NCBI GenBank assembly: GCA_020025345.1
Contig: JAHHSH010000015.1
Coordinates: forward strand, 1 to 30,989
Length of the DNA: 30,989 nt
Direction of reading: 5' to 3'
DNA from: Oscillospiraceae bacterium
Lineage (GTDB): Bacteria; Bacillota; Clostridia; Oscillospirales; Oscillospiraceae
Both the position numbers and the translations under genes were made by a program. Shown in pieces: positions 1 through 6,478 of the stretch; position 1 is the first letter of the stretch; the number at the start of each line of letters is the position of its first letter. The notes beneath the pieces are model-generated. The model saw nothing but the letters and a program-made list of their open reading frames with translations. It searched no databases and was not told where the DNA came from.

Positions 1-78
1 CTACGTTGGCATTATCCAAATCAGGTTCATGGGTCAAAGGTCGTACCTTTTTCTCAGCCTATTTATAAGCTCCCCAGC
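1..78 (-). promoter_or_regulatory. TPP riboswitch (THI element), cut by the left edge
   Basis: Read on the minus strand, this stretch carries the conserved blocks of the thiamine pyrophosphate aptamer in order: GGGGAGC (69-75), GGCTGAGA, then ACCTGAT followed by GGATAATGCCAACGTAG at the window edge. In this family the aptamer binds TPP and shuts off expression of the thiamine synthesis or transport gene downstream. That gene and the expression platform lie to the left of position 1 and cannot be identified. The aptamer starts about 45 nt after the promoter at 127-155, as expected for a leader RNA. Identification is by consensus match; no folding was computed. Confidence 0.93.
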
Positions 79-126
79 ATTCACTTGTAAAAACAGTGTG
101 TCCGCCACATGAAGTAAACTATATTA

Positions 127-155
127 GTTATAGCACCATCGACTTTTTCTGTCAA
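127..155 (-). promoter_or_regulatory. Promoter of the TPP riboswitch leader
   Basis: On the minus strand there is a perfect -35 TTGACA (150-155), a 17-bp spacer and -10 TATAAC (127-132). Transcription would start near position 120 and run left into the TPP aptamer. The promoter is overlaid by an 11-bp inverted repeat, described separately. Confidence 0.85.
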
Positions 156-165
156 TGGTGCTATA
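129..165. repeat. 11-bp perfect inverted repeat over the thiamine-leader promoter
   Basis: Arms TATAGCACCAT (129-139) and ATGGTGCTATA (155-165) are exact reverse complements separated by 15 bp. One arm covers most of the -10 element and the other begins at the last base of the -35 element. A repressor operator is possible, which would add a second control layer above the riboswitch. The arms could also be chance, or a hairpin on the plus strand; there is no T-run after it, so it does not look like a terminator. Confidence 0.55.
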
Positions 166-230
166 GAGACGCCGCCCGTGAAGGGGGTGTTACGAGGTTC
201 AAAAGGGTCAGCCTCGCCACACGCAACGGC

Positions 231-257
231 AAAAAAGAGCCGCTTATAAAGCGGCTC
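231..257 (-). terminator. Rho-independent terminator downstream of trpB
   Basis: On the minus strand a 9-bp GC-rich stem (237-257, 3-nt loop) is followed by six T residues (plus-strand A run 231-236). It is the first hairpin with a proper T-run after the trpB stop at 497. The similar hairpin at 461-485 has its T-run on the plus strand instead. Confidence 0.65.
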
Positions 258-485
258 CTGAGACTGTCGAAAAACTCCTTCGGAGGTTTTCGACAAAGGG
301 CTGCGGTCTGATCCGTGCATAATTCGTCCGCCTATTGCGAACAAATTCCACACTCTCAGCCCGATATGTATTTTCCACGAGATACACGCCCCCGCGGAAA
401 ATGGTTTCTACTTTATTTGCCGCTGCGGCGGCAAACTCTGCGAGACTTTTTGATACGCTGAGGAGCCGCTTATAAAGCGGCTCCT
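237..485. repeat. Putative intergenic repeat element bounded by duplicated hairpins
   Basis: Two copies of the same palindrome, GAGCCGCTT-ATA-AAGCGGCTC, lie at 237-257 and 461-485 (the second extended to AGGAG...CTCCT). They bracket about 200 bp with no convincing gene. Just inside the left copy is another stem-loop (265-295) with arms beginning TGTCGAAAA and ending TTTTCGACA around a TTCG loop. The minus-strand frame across this block is open (an ORF spans 244-531), but it starts inside the end of trpB and has no ribosome-binding site, so I do not call it a gene. The hairpin-body-hairpin layout suggests a mobile-derived or REP/MITE-like intergenic family. No second copy occurs in this window, so family status is inference. 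Confidence 0.5.
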
Positions 486-496
486 TTTGCACAATA

Positions 497-1879
497 TTAT
501 TCATTGCCGGGGAACTTGGGGATGGAATCAAAGCCGTGCTGCAGCTCTGCGTCGGTGGGGATATAGTCGGTCATCTCACCGTCATTATACTTACCGTAGG
601 CCACCATATCGAAGTAGCCCGTGCCGGTCAGGCCAAAGACGATGGTCTTCTCCTCCCCGGTCTCACGGCAGCGGATCGCCTCATCCATCGCCACACGGAT
701 GGCGTGGCTGCTCTCGGGGGCGGGCAGAATGCCCTCGCACTTGGCAAATTCCTGCGCCGCGGCAAAGACCTCCGTCTGTTCCACGCTGCGCGCCTCCATA
801 AGGCCGTCATCATAGAGCTGGGAGACGATGCTGCTCATGCCATGGTAGCGCAGACCGCCGGAGTGGCTGGCGGCGGGAATAAAACCGTTGCCCAGCGTAT
901 ACATCTTTTGCAGCGGGCAGATCATGCCGGTATCGCAGTAATCGTAGCGGTACTTACCCCGCGTCAGACTGGGACAGGAGGCCGGCTCTACGGCGATGAG
1001 CTGATAGTTGGCCTCACCCCGGAGCATCTCTCCGGCGAAAGGGGCGATCAGCCCGCCCAGATTGGAACCGCCGCCGGCGCAGCCGATGATGATATCCGGG
1101 TGGATGTCATACTTTTTCAGCGCCGTCTGGGTCTCCAATCCGATGATGGTCTGGTGCAGCAGCACCTGGCTGAGGACACTGCCCAGCACATAGCGGTAGC
1201 CCTCCTTACTGGCAGCGGCCTCCACAGCTTCGCTGATGGCGCAGCCCAGAGAGCCGGAGGTTCCGGGGAACTGGGCGAGGATCTTCCGGCCCACAGAGGT
1301 GGTATTGGAGGGAGACGGTGTCACATGGGCGCCGTAGGTGCGCATCACCTCACGGCGGAACGGCTTTTGCTCATAGGAGCACTTCACCATATACACCTGA
1401 CAATCCAATCCCAGATAGGCGCAGGCCATGGAGAGGGCCGTGCCCCACTGCCCGGCGCCGGTCTCCGTAGTGACGCCCCGGAGGCCCTGCTGCTTGGCAT
1501 AGTAGGCCTGCGCGATAGCAGAATTCAGCTTATGGGACCCGGAGGTATTGTTGCCCTCGAACTTATAATAAATCTTGGCGGGCGTCTTCAGCTTCTCTTC
1601 CAGACAGTAGGCCCGCACCAGCGGCGAGGGGCGATACATCTTATAGAAGTTCCGAATCTCCTCCGGGATCTCAAAATAGGGGGTCTCCATGTCCAGCTCC
1701 TGCCGTACCAGCTCGTGGCAGAACACCTGGCCCAGCTCCTCTTCCGTCATGGGCTGGTAGGTCTCCGGGTTCAGCAGCGGCGCCGGCTTGTGCTTCATGT
1801 CGGCGCGGACATTATACCAATAACGGGGCATTTCATCCTCGGTGAGATAGATTTTATAGGGAATTTTTCTTTCTTCCAT
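497..1879 (-). CDS. trpB: Tryptophan synthase beta chain, TrpB2 type
   Basis: A 460-residue PLP enzyme that would condense indole with serine to make tryptophan in the cytosol. The PLP lysine lies in GSHKLNSA (K117), the catalytic-loop motif is ETGAGQWG (E139 onward), and the phosphate-binding GGGSN loop follows near residue 270. The GAGQWG form, the extended N-terminus and the length of about 450 residues point to the TrpB2 subfamily rather than the roughly 400-residue TrpB1 that pairs with TrpA. No trpA or other trp gene adjoins it, so a stand-alone indole-salvage role is likely but inferred. The start ATG is preceded by AAAAGGAG at good spacing. The gene sits behind a T-box leader with an apparent Trp specifier, so expression should rise when tRNA-Trp is uncharged. 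This supports the tryptophan assignment independently of the protein. Confidence 0.93.
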   Translation of the reverse strand: MEERKIPYKIYLTEDEMPRYWYNVRADMKHKPAPLLNPETYQPMTEEELGQVFCHELVRQELDMETPYFEIPEEIRNFYKMYRPSPLVRAYCLEEKLKTPAKIYYKFEGNNTSGSHKLNSAIAQAYYAKQQGLRGVTTETGAGQWGTALSMACAYLGLDCQVYMVKCSYEQKPFRREVMRTYGAHVTPSPSNTTSVGRKILAQFPGTSGSLGCAISEAVEAAASKEGYRYVLGSVLSQVLLHQTIIGLETQTALKKYDIHPDIIIGCAGGGSNLGGLIAPFAGEMLRGEANYQLIAVEPASCPSLTRGKYRYDYCDTGMICPLQKMYTLGNGFIPAASHSGGLRYHGMSSIVSQLYDDGLMEARSVEQTEVFAAAQEFAKCEGILPAPESSHAIRVAMDEAIRCRETGEEKTIVFGLTGTGYFDMVAYGKYNDGEMTDYIPTDAELQHGFDSIPKFPGNE

Positions 1880-1980
1880 GATACTTCTCCTTTTTATCGT
1901 CTTAGATGCTTATACTTCTTCTGCGGCGAAAGGACGCCATCGAAAACCCGGCTACTTCATGGAAAATGCCTCCTTTAACA

Positions 1981-2022
1981 AATAAAAAAACTCCTGTCCC
2001 ATGCTTTCACATGGGACAGGAG
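1981..2022 (-). terminator. T-box regulated terminator
   Basis: A perfect 13-bp stem (1991-2003 with 2010-2022, 6-nt loop) is followed on the minus strand by seven T residues. It lies directly after the T-box sequence, whose pairing with the leader forms the alternative antiterminator. The trpB start is about 100 nt further on. Confidence 0.93.
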
Positions 2023-2265
2023 TTACAATCAACTTCCTGCGGTACCACCCAAATTGGCGTTTTGCGCCCGCTCTGCACGCACAATCATGCGCTCCGCCGG
2101 GATAACGGCCGCGGTTGCCGTCGGTTGCTACTTGCCTTGCGTTCGCCCCGCCCTCGTAAGTCCATTCACCCGGTTTTCCACCGCTGCGCTCTCACCGTCC
2201 GCAACTCGCTTTGTGTTTCCCGCCGAGGTACTCACTCTTACTCATCGGTTTGTGGTATCTGATTG
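1981..2265 (-). ncRNA. T-box leader (tRNA-Trp sensing) of trpB
   Basis: On the minus strand this leader contains the near-invariant T-box GGGTGGTACCGCAGG (2036-2050), which base-pairs with the tRNA acceptor end, followed by an intrinsic terminator. Upstream are stem I landmarks, an AGAGCGCAGCGGTGG block and then GTGAA directly followed by TGG (2162-2164) at the usual specifier position. A UGG specifier reads tRNA-Trp and fits the downstream trpB. Family knowledge: uncharged tRNA stabilises the antiterminator and allows read-through. The T-box call is firm; the specifier is assigned by position relative to conserved blocks, without folding. Confidence 0.92.
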
Positions 2266-2270
2266 TTTGC

Positions 2271-2299
2271 ACTTTACCACCTTGTACGGCATTTGTCAA
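2271..2299 (-). promoter_or_regulatory. Promoter of the T-box/trpB transcript
   Basis: Minus-strand TTGACA (2294-2299), a 17-bp spacer and TAAAGT (2271-2276). The predicted start near 2264 gives a leader of about 385 nt before the trpB ATG, enough to hold the complete T-box. Confidence 0.85.
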
Positions 2300-2318
2300 G
2301 CCCACAAAGTAAAAACTT

Positions 2319-3185
2319 TTACAGTGCCCGCATCTGCTCACTGCGCAATCCGTGACCCGCCAGTCCCTCTCGCACCCGCGCCAAGAGCGCTTCCCGATCC
2401 TCGTTCAGCGTACCTTTCAAGGTGAGATAGTTGGAGGCGTGGTTCATGCGGAATACGCTGCCGGGGCTGTCGATGGTCTGCAGGAAGAGCTCCGTCTCCC
2501 GCAGCACATCCCCGGCGCCCAGCACCTGAAAGCTGCCCTCCTTCACCCACTTTTCAAGGGGTGTGCCGTGCTCCACCATCAGTGTCAAAAGGCCGATATA
2601 CTCCGGGTTGATGGCGCTGAGTGCCTTGGCCGTCTCCACGGCGTGCTCACGGAGCAGTTCCTTACTGCCGAGGCCGGAAATGGCGGTGACGGACAGGGCA
2701 AAGCCGCAGCGCCGCGCCTTCTGTCCTGCGGCAATAATCGCCGCCGCCGTGTGTCCCTTGCTCATCTTCTCCAGCACGGCGTCGCACCCGGACTCCAAGC
2801 CCATATAGAGCATGGTGAGGCCCTTGGAGCGCAGAAGGCGCAGATCCTCCTCGCTCTTCACCTGCAAACTGCCGGGGGAGGCGTAGCTGGTCACACGCTC
2901 ACACTCCGGGAAGAGGCCGTAGATCAGATCCAGAATCGCCGCCAGATCCTCTGTGCGGCGCATCAGCGCATCGCCGTCGGCCAGAAAGACGCGGCGGACG
3001 CTGCGATAGGCCTGCCGTGCCATACGGAAATCCTCAAAGATCTCCTCCATGGGGCGCATACCGAAGTGCTTATCATCATACATATCGCAAAAGGCGCAGC
3101 GGTTGTGGCTGCAGCCGTAAGTCACCTGCACAATCAGGCTGTAGGCCTCACTGGGCGGGCGATAAACTTTTCCCAAATAGCGCAC
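2319..3185 (-). CDS. Radical SAM protein of unknown substrate
   Basis: A 288-residue radical SAM enzyme. The cluster-binding cysteines are C25, C30 and C33 in YGCSHNRCAFCDMY, which is CX4CX2C rather than the textbook CX3CX2C. A run of acidic and Gly-rich strands follows (FLADGDAL, YMGLESG), as in the Elp3/HemN-like fold. I chose the GTG start at 3185 because AAAGGAG (3194-3200) sits 8 nt upstream; the longer reading frame to 3293 would run over the promoter at 3220-3248. It is transcribed away from the SSB-like gene and ends about 20 bp from the trpB leader promoter. Its annotation in relatives is usually only 'radical SAM protein', and I cannot name a reaction. Confidence 0.85.
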   Translation of the reverse strand: MRYLGKVYRPPSEAYSLIVQVTYGCSHNRCAFCDMYDDKHFGMRPMEEIFEDFRMARQAYRSVRRVFLADGDALMRRTEDLAAILDLIYGLFPECERVTSYASPGSLQVKSEEDLRLLRSKGLTMLYMGLESGCDAVLEKMSKGHTAAAIIAAGQKARRCGFALSVTAISGLGSKELLREHAVETAKALSAINPEYIGLLTLMVEHGTPLEKWVKEGSFQVLGAGDVLRETELFLQTIDSPGSVFRMNHASNYLTLKGTLNEDREALLARVREGLAGHGLRSEQMRAL

Positions 3186-3219
3186 AATCAATTCTCCTTT
3201 ATCGCTTCTATTTTCCCCT

Positions 3220-3248
3220 ATTATACCCGATTGCCGCATACTTGAAAA
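3220..3248 (-). promoter_or_regulatory. Promoter of the first radical SAM gene
   Basis: Minus-strand TTTTCA (3243-3248), a 17-bp spacer and a perfect TATAAT (3220-3225), followed about 20 nt later by the AAAGGAG ribosome-binding site and the GTG start. This promoter decides the start choice for that gene. Confidence 0.7.
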
Positions 3249-3308
3249 GAGCATATTCCCGTAAAATCCCTCATATAGTAGGCCATCAAGCAACGAAGGT
3301 GGATCGCA

Positions 3309-3950
3309 ATGGACAACTTACATCAGCCTATGCACTTCAATCGCGTGCAGCTCTGCGGCCAAACCATCACGGAGCCGGAGCTGTCACATACCAACCACGG
3401 GGAAGAATTTTTCCGTTTCTTCCTATCCGTCCCCCGTCTCTCCGGACAGTGCGACACCCTGCCTGTCATTGCACCGGGTCGCCTTTTGGAGAGTTATGGG
3501 CCGCTGCCGGTGGGTTCTCCCCTCGCCCTCGTCGGTCAGCTCCGTTCCTTCAACAACAAAAGCGACATAGGGCCGCGGCTGATTCTCTCCGTTTTCGCCC
3601 AGGAGCTGTCGCAGGCACAGGGCCCCGCCGCCAACCGTATCCAGCTGTGCGGCACCGTCTGCAAGGAGCCGGCGCTGCGCCACACACCTCTCGGGCGGGA
3701 GATCTGCGACGTCATTCTCGCCGTCAATCGGCGTTATGGTCGGGCAGACTATCTCCCCTGCATCGCCTGGGGCGCGGTGGCAGAACAATCGGCACATTTG
3801 CGTGTCGGCAGTCCTATGGCACTGGAGGGCCGTGTGCAAAGCCGCACCTACACCAAAACCATCGCCGGACAGTCGGAGGAACGCACGGCCTATGAGGTAT
3901 CCATCATGCGTCCTCTGACACCAAGAGAGCTCTTGTTCCCGGACTTTTGA
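3309..3950 (+). CDS. SSB-like protein with two tandem OB folds
   Basis: A 213-residue protein made of two homologous halves. Residues 11-100 open with NRVQLCGQTITEPELSHT and residues 109-200 open with NRIQLCGTVCKEPALRHT; each continues with a strand-rich block ending in a GSP(L/M)AL(V/E)G segment. This is the single-strand DNA-binding (SSB) OB-fold pattern, here duplicated in one chain. The acidic C-terminal tail used by bacterial SSB to recruit partners is reduced to a short ELLFPDF end. AAGGTGG lies ahead of the ATG. A role in single-stranded DNA binding is inferred from the fold. It may be an accessory protein beside the house-keeping SSB, or act in competence or recombination. It runs divergently from the radical SAM gene, and the next gene on the same strand has its own promoter. 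Confidence 0.8.
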   Translation: MDNLHQPMHFNRVQLCGQTITEPELSHTNHGEEFFRFFLSVPRLSGQCDTLPVIAPGRLLESYGPLPVGSPLALVGQLRSFNNKSDIGPRLILSVFAQELSQAQGPAANRIQLCGTVCKEPALRHTPLGREICDVILAVNRRYGRADYLPCIAWGAVAEQSAHLRVGSPMALEGRVQSRTYTKTIAGQSEERTAYEVSIMRPLTPRELLFPDF

Positions 3951-3959
3951 TCCCTCGCG

Positions 3960-3988
3960 TTGACGAATGCCCCCGGCTGCTTTATAAT
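3960..3988 (+). promoter_or_regulatory. Promoter of the DUF6472-type gene
   Basis: TTGACG (3960-3965), a 17-bp spacer and a perfect TATAAT (3983-3988), starting 10 bp after the SSB-like stop codon. The predicted start is about 25 nt before the AUG, giving a short leader with an AAAGGGGG ribosome-binding site. Confidence 0.85.
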
Positions 3989-4018
3989 AGTGTCGATATA
4001 AGCAAAGGGGGCACCGTT

Positions 4019-4189
4019 ATGACAAAATGCGAGAGCTGCGTCTATTACGTCTACGACGAGGACTACGACGACTATCTCTGCGATATGGATCTGGACGAGG
4101 ACGACATGGTACGTTTTCTCTCCAGCCATACCAGTGAATGTCCCTACTGGCGACCCGGTGACGAGTACATCACTGCCCGCAAGCAGTAA
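4019..4189 (+). CDS. Small Cys/Asp-rich protein, DUF6472-like
   Basis: A 56-residue protein starting MTKCESCVYYVYDED. It has four cysteines (C4, C7, C21, C41), a CxxC at the N-terminus and a very acidic middle with many Asp and Tyr residues. It resembles the small family I know as DUF6472, which is common in Clostridia and has no assigned function. The cysteine pattern suggests a zinc- or iron-binding knuckle, which is inference. The ATG at 4019 is preferred over an in-frame upstream opening because the strong promoter and ribosome-binding site place translation here. It ends in a strong bidirectional terminator, so it is a single-gene unit. Confidence 0.82.
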   Translation: MTKCESCVYYVYDEDYDDYLCDMDLDEDDMVRFLSSHTSECPYWRPGDEYITARKQ

Positions 4190-4191
4190 CA

Positions 4192-4223
4192 AAAAAGTCC
4201 GACACATCTGTGTCGGACTTTTT
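4192..4223. terminator. Bidirectional terminator between DUF6472-like gene and trigger factor
   Basis: A 14-bp inverted repeat (4192-4205 and 4210-4223, loop ATCT) with GTCCGACAC in the stem. It is flanked by an A-run on the left and a T-run on the right, so it can end both the rightward DUF6472-like transcript and the leftward trigger-factor transcript. Confidence 0.9.
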
Positions 4224-4233
4224 CTATACACAT

Positions 4234-5499
4234 TTAAGCGCGGATACCGTTGTCCACCACCACAGCACGGGCGCGGGTCAGACGGATGTCGTGGCTCAGC
4301 CGCACTGGAGGCAGCTGCTCCCGGATCTGCTGCACCGTCATGCCGTACATCTGGGTCATCTCCTGATACTTCGCCTCGATTTCCTCCTCGGTGACCTGAA
4401 TGTCCTCCAGACGGGCGATCTCCATCATAGCCAGCTCGTAGCGTGTGGAGATCACGGCCTGCTCACGGGCGTGCTCACGGAGCGCATCGCGGGTAAGACC
4501 GGCAGACTCCAGATAGGTGTCCAGCTCCATGCCCTGGCTCATCATCTGGCGCTCCAGCTCCTCAATCAGGCCCTGCAGCTGGCTTTCCACCATGGAATCG
4601 GGAATCACCGTCTCCATGCCGTCCACCACCTGGCGGACCAGAGCATCGGCAAAGGCATCACGGGACTGATGCTCCTTGATCTTCAGTGCTTCCTCCATGA
4701 CCTGACGGCGCAGCTCTGCCACATCGGCGCAGCCCTGTGCCTTGGCAAATTCATCCGTCAGCTCCGGCATGGTGCGGCGCACGATGCGGTGTGCCTTTAC
4801 CTTGAAAACGGCATCCTTACCGGCAAGCTCCAGCGTGTACTGCTGAGGGAACGTCACCTTGACATCCCGCTCCTCATCCACACGGATCCCGGCCACCTGC
4901 TCCTCAAAGCCGGGGATAAACATACCGCTGCCCAGCACCAGAGGATACTTCTCCGCCTTGCCGCCCTCAAAGGGAACGCCGTCCACGAAGCCCTCGAAGT
5001 CCAGCGTTACCTCATCGCCCATGGCGGCGCGCTCCTGCTCCACCGTAGTCATATGAGCCCGGCGATAGGCCTCCAGCGCGGAATCCACATCGTCATTGCT
5101 CAGTTCTGCCTCCGGCCACACAGCCTTGAGGCCCTTATACTGGCCCAGCTTTACCTCGGGATAGAGGTCAATGAGAGCGGAAAACACATAGCCCTCCGGG
5201 CCGATGGACTCCACCTTCAGTGTGGGCGTACTGGCAATCTGCAAATTAGCCTCGTTCACAGCCTCCACCAAGGCGGCGGGGAACGTCTCATTCACGGCCT
5301 CCTGATAGAGCACGTCTGCTCCGTAGACCTTTTCCAGTTCCTCACGGGGAGCCGCTCCGGGAGCATACCCCTCCACCAGGTAGAAAGCCTTGCAGTCGGC
5401 ATAGACCTTTTTGAGAGCCTTACGCCATGTGTCCTCATCAATACGAATGGTTAGGCGTGCCTGACGATTTTCCAACATTTCACAATTTTCAACAATCAT
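4234..5499 (-). CDS. tig: Trigger factor-like chaperone, divergent N-domain
   Basis: A 421-residue protein with the three-part trigger factor plan: an N-terminal domain (about 1-115), an FKBP-type PPIase domain (about 155-245, with GDEVTLDFEGFVDG and PGFEEQVAGI), and a long helical C-terminal chaperone domain. Family role: ribosome-bound folding of nascent chains. The notable point is the ribosome-docking loop. Where trigger factors usually read GFRKGKxP, this protein reads GYAPGAAP (residues 44-51), so the Phe-Arg-Lys that contacts ribosomal protein L23 is missing. It may be a paralogue that works off the ribosome, with a canonical tig elsewhere. The ATG is preceded by AGGGAGG and a good promoter. 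The gene is convergent with the DUF6472-like gene and divergent from the Crp-family regulator. Confidence 0.88.
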   Translation of the reverse strand: MIVENCEMLENRQARLTIRIDEDTWRKALKKVYADCKAFYLVEGYAPGAAPREELEKVYGADVLYQEAVNETFPAALVEAVNEANLQIASTPTLKVESIGPEGYVFSALIDLYPEVKLGQYKGLKAVWPEAELSNDDVDSALEAYRRAHMTTVEQERAAMGDEVTLDFEGFVDGVPFEGGKAEKYPLVLGSGMFIPGFEEQVAGIRVDEERDVKVTFPQQYTLELAGKDAVFKVKAHRIVRRTMPELTDEFAKAQGCADVAELRRQVMEEALKIKEHQSRDAFADALVRQVVDGMETVIPDSMVESQLQGLIEELERQMMSQGMELDTYLESAGLTRDALREHAREQAVISTRYELAMMEIARLEDIQVTEEEIEAKYQEMTQMYGMTVQQIREQLPPVRLSHDIRLTRARAVVVDNGIRA

Positions 5500-5528
5500 G
5501 GGGAACCTCCCTTATTATATTAAGGAAT

Positions 5529-5557
5529 AGTATAATATAAAGTTCCTGTTTGTGCAA
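5529..5557 (-). promoter_or_regulatory. Promoter of the trigger factor gene
   Basis: Minus-strand TTGCAC (5552-5557), a 17-bp spacer and TATACT (5529-5534). The AGGGAGG ribosome-binding site and ATG follow within 30 nt. Confidence 0.75.
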
Positions 5558-5597
5558 CTCCTCCAGAAAATTATCTTCCTAATGCGGCAAGTATTAT

Positions 5598-5625
5598 TTG
5601 CATTACTATATCATTGTGCTATAAT
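5598..5625 (+). promoter_or_regulatory. Promoter of the Crp/Fnr-family gene
   Basis: TTGCAT (5598-5603), a 16-bp spacer and TATAAT (5620-5625). The start codon is about 60 nt downstream behind GAGGAGGTG. It is back-to-back with the trigger factor promoter with 40 bp between the two -35 boxes, enough for shared control. Confidence 0.75.
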
Positions 5626-5687
5626 AGGGAAGAGATTGTGAAAAAAATTGCGATTCTTCTGTTTTTGCAGAGAGGAGGTGCATTCTA

Positions 5688-6341
5688 ATGGAGACCATTT
5701 CATCACCTATTTTCGCGGGTATCAGCCCGGCGGAGCTGCAGTGTATGCAGGAGTGTTTCCATATGCGCAAGCAGCACTTCCGTACCGAGGAGGTGGTCTA
5801 TACCTTCTATCAGCAAAGGGATATCATCGGTATTTTATCCGCCGGAACGGCGCTGGTGGAGCGCATCGACGAAAAGGGAAACCGCACCATTCTGGAGCAT
5901 CTGGAATGCGGCGGCGTCTTCGGAGAAATGCTGATTTTTGAAAACATCGCCGATGACCGTCTGGATGTAATCGCCGAATCTCCCTGCGATGTGTGGTTCA
6001 TGCGCAGTGATCAGCTGACAAAGCGCTGTGAAAAGGCCTGCGTACACCACAGCCGTATGGTGGAAAATATGTTCCGGCTGGTAACGGACAAGGCGCTGGC
6101 ACTCTCCGAGCGCGTGGAAGTTCTCAGCCGCCGCAGCATCCGTGAAAAGCTCTTATGCTACTTCCAGATGCAGGCCTTTCGCCACAACAGTGACACCTTC
6201 ACCCTCCCCTTCTCCCTCAGTGCGCTGGCAGACTATATCTCCACGGATCGCAGCGCTATGATGCGGGAACTGAAAAAGCTCCGTGAGGAGGGACGTGTAC
6301 AGCTGAATGGCCGCATTGTCACATTGGCGAATCATCTTTAA
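5688..6341 (+). CDS. Crp/Fnr-family transcriptional regulator
   Basis: A 217-residue regulator with an N-terminal cyclic-nucleotide-binding-type beta barrel (about 10-115, including LEHLECGGVFGEMLIFEN) and a C-terminal winged helix-turn-helix (about 150-215, with LSALADYISTDRSAMMRELKKL as recognition region). These proteins bind DNA as dimers in response to a small molecule, redox state or anaerobiosis. The Cys arrangement (C19 and C23 near the N-terminus) is not enough to call an Fnr-type Fe-S cluster. It lies 137 bp upstream of nfnAB on the same strand, and that pair has its own promoter, so it is a candidate local regulator of nfnAB. The start ATG follows GAGGAGGTGCATTCT. The effector is unknown. 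Confidence 0.9.
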   Translation: METISSPIFAGISPAELQCMQECFHMRKQHFRTEEVVYTFYQQRDIIGILSAGTALVERIDEKGNRTILEHLECGGVFGEMLIFENIADDRLDVIAESPCDVWFMRSDQLTKRCEKACVHHSRMVENMFRLVTDKALALSERVEVLSRRSIREKLLCYFQMQAFRHNSDTFTLPFSLSALADYISTDRSAMMRELKKLREEGRVQLNGRIVTLANHL

Positions 6342-6372
6342 TTTTTGTAAAAAAACGTAAGGCAATTGACAA

Positions 6373-6401
6373 TTGACGGCAGTAGTTCACTATGGTAAAA
6401 T
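6373..6401 (+). promoter_or_regulatory. Promoter of nfnAB
   Basis: TTGACG (6373-6378), a 17-bp spacer and TAAAAT (6396-6401), with a second TTGACA at 6366-6371 just upstream. The leader before nfnA is about 70 nt and contains a T-rich run. The ribosome-binding site is GAAGGAG. Confidence 0.75.
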
Positions 6402-6478
6402 GTACACAAGTATAGTTGAGCATATTTGCCCACTGTCAATTTTTTTGCGCGAAATAGAAGAGAAAGAAGGAGCATTCT

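Noticed and set aside
244..531. A 95-codon minus-strand frame spanning the duplicated hairpins.
   Set aside because: It starts inside the end of trpB, has no ribosome-binding site, and its residues simply translate the two hairpins. Kept only as part of the repeat element.
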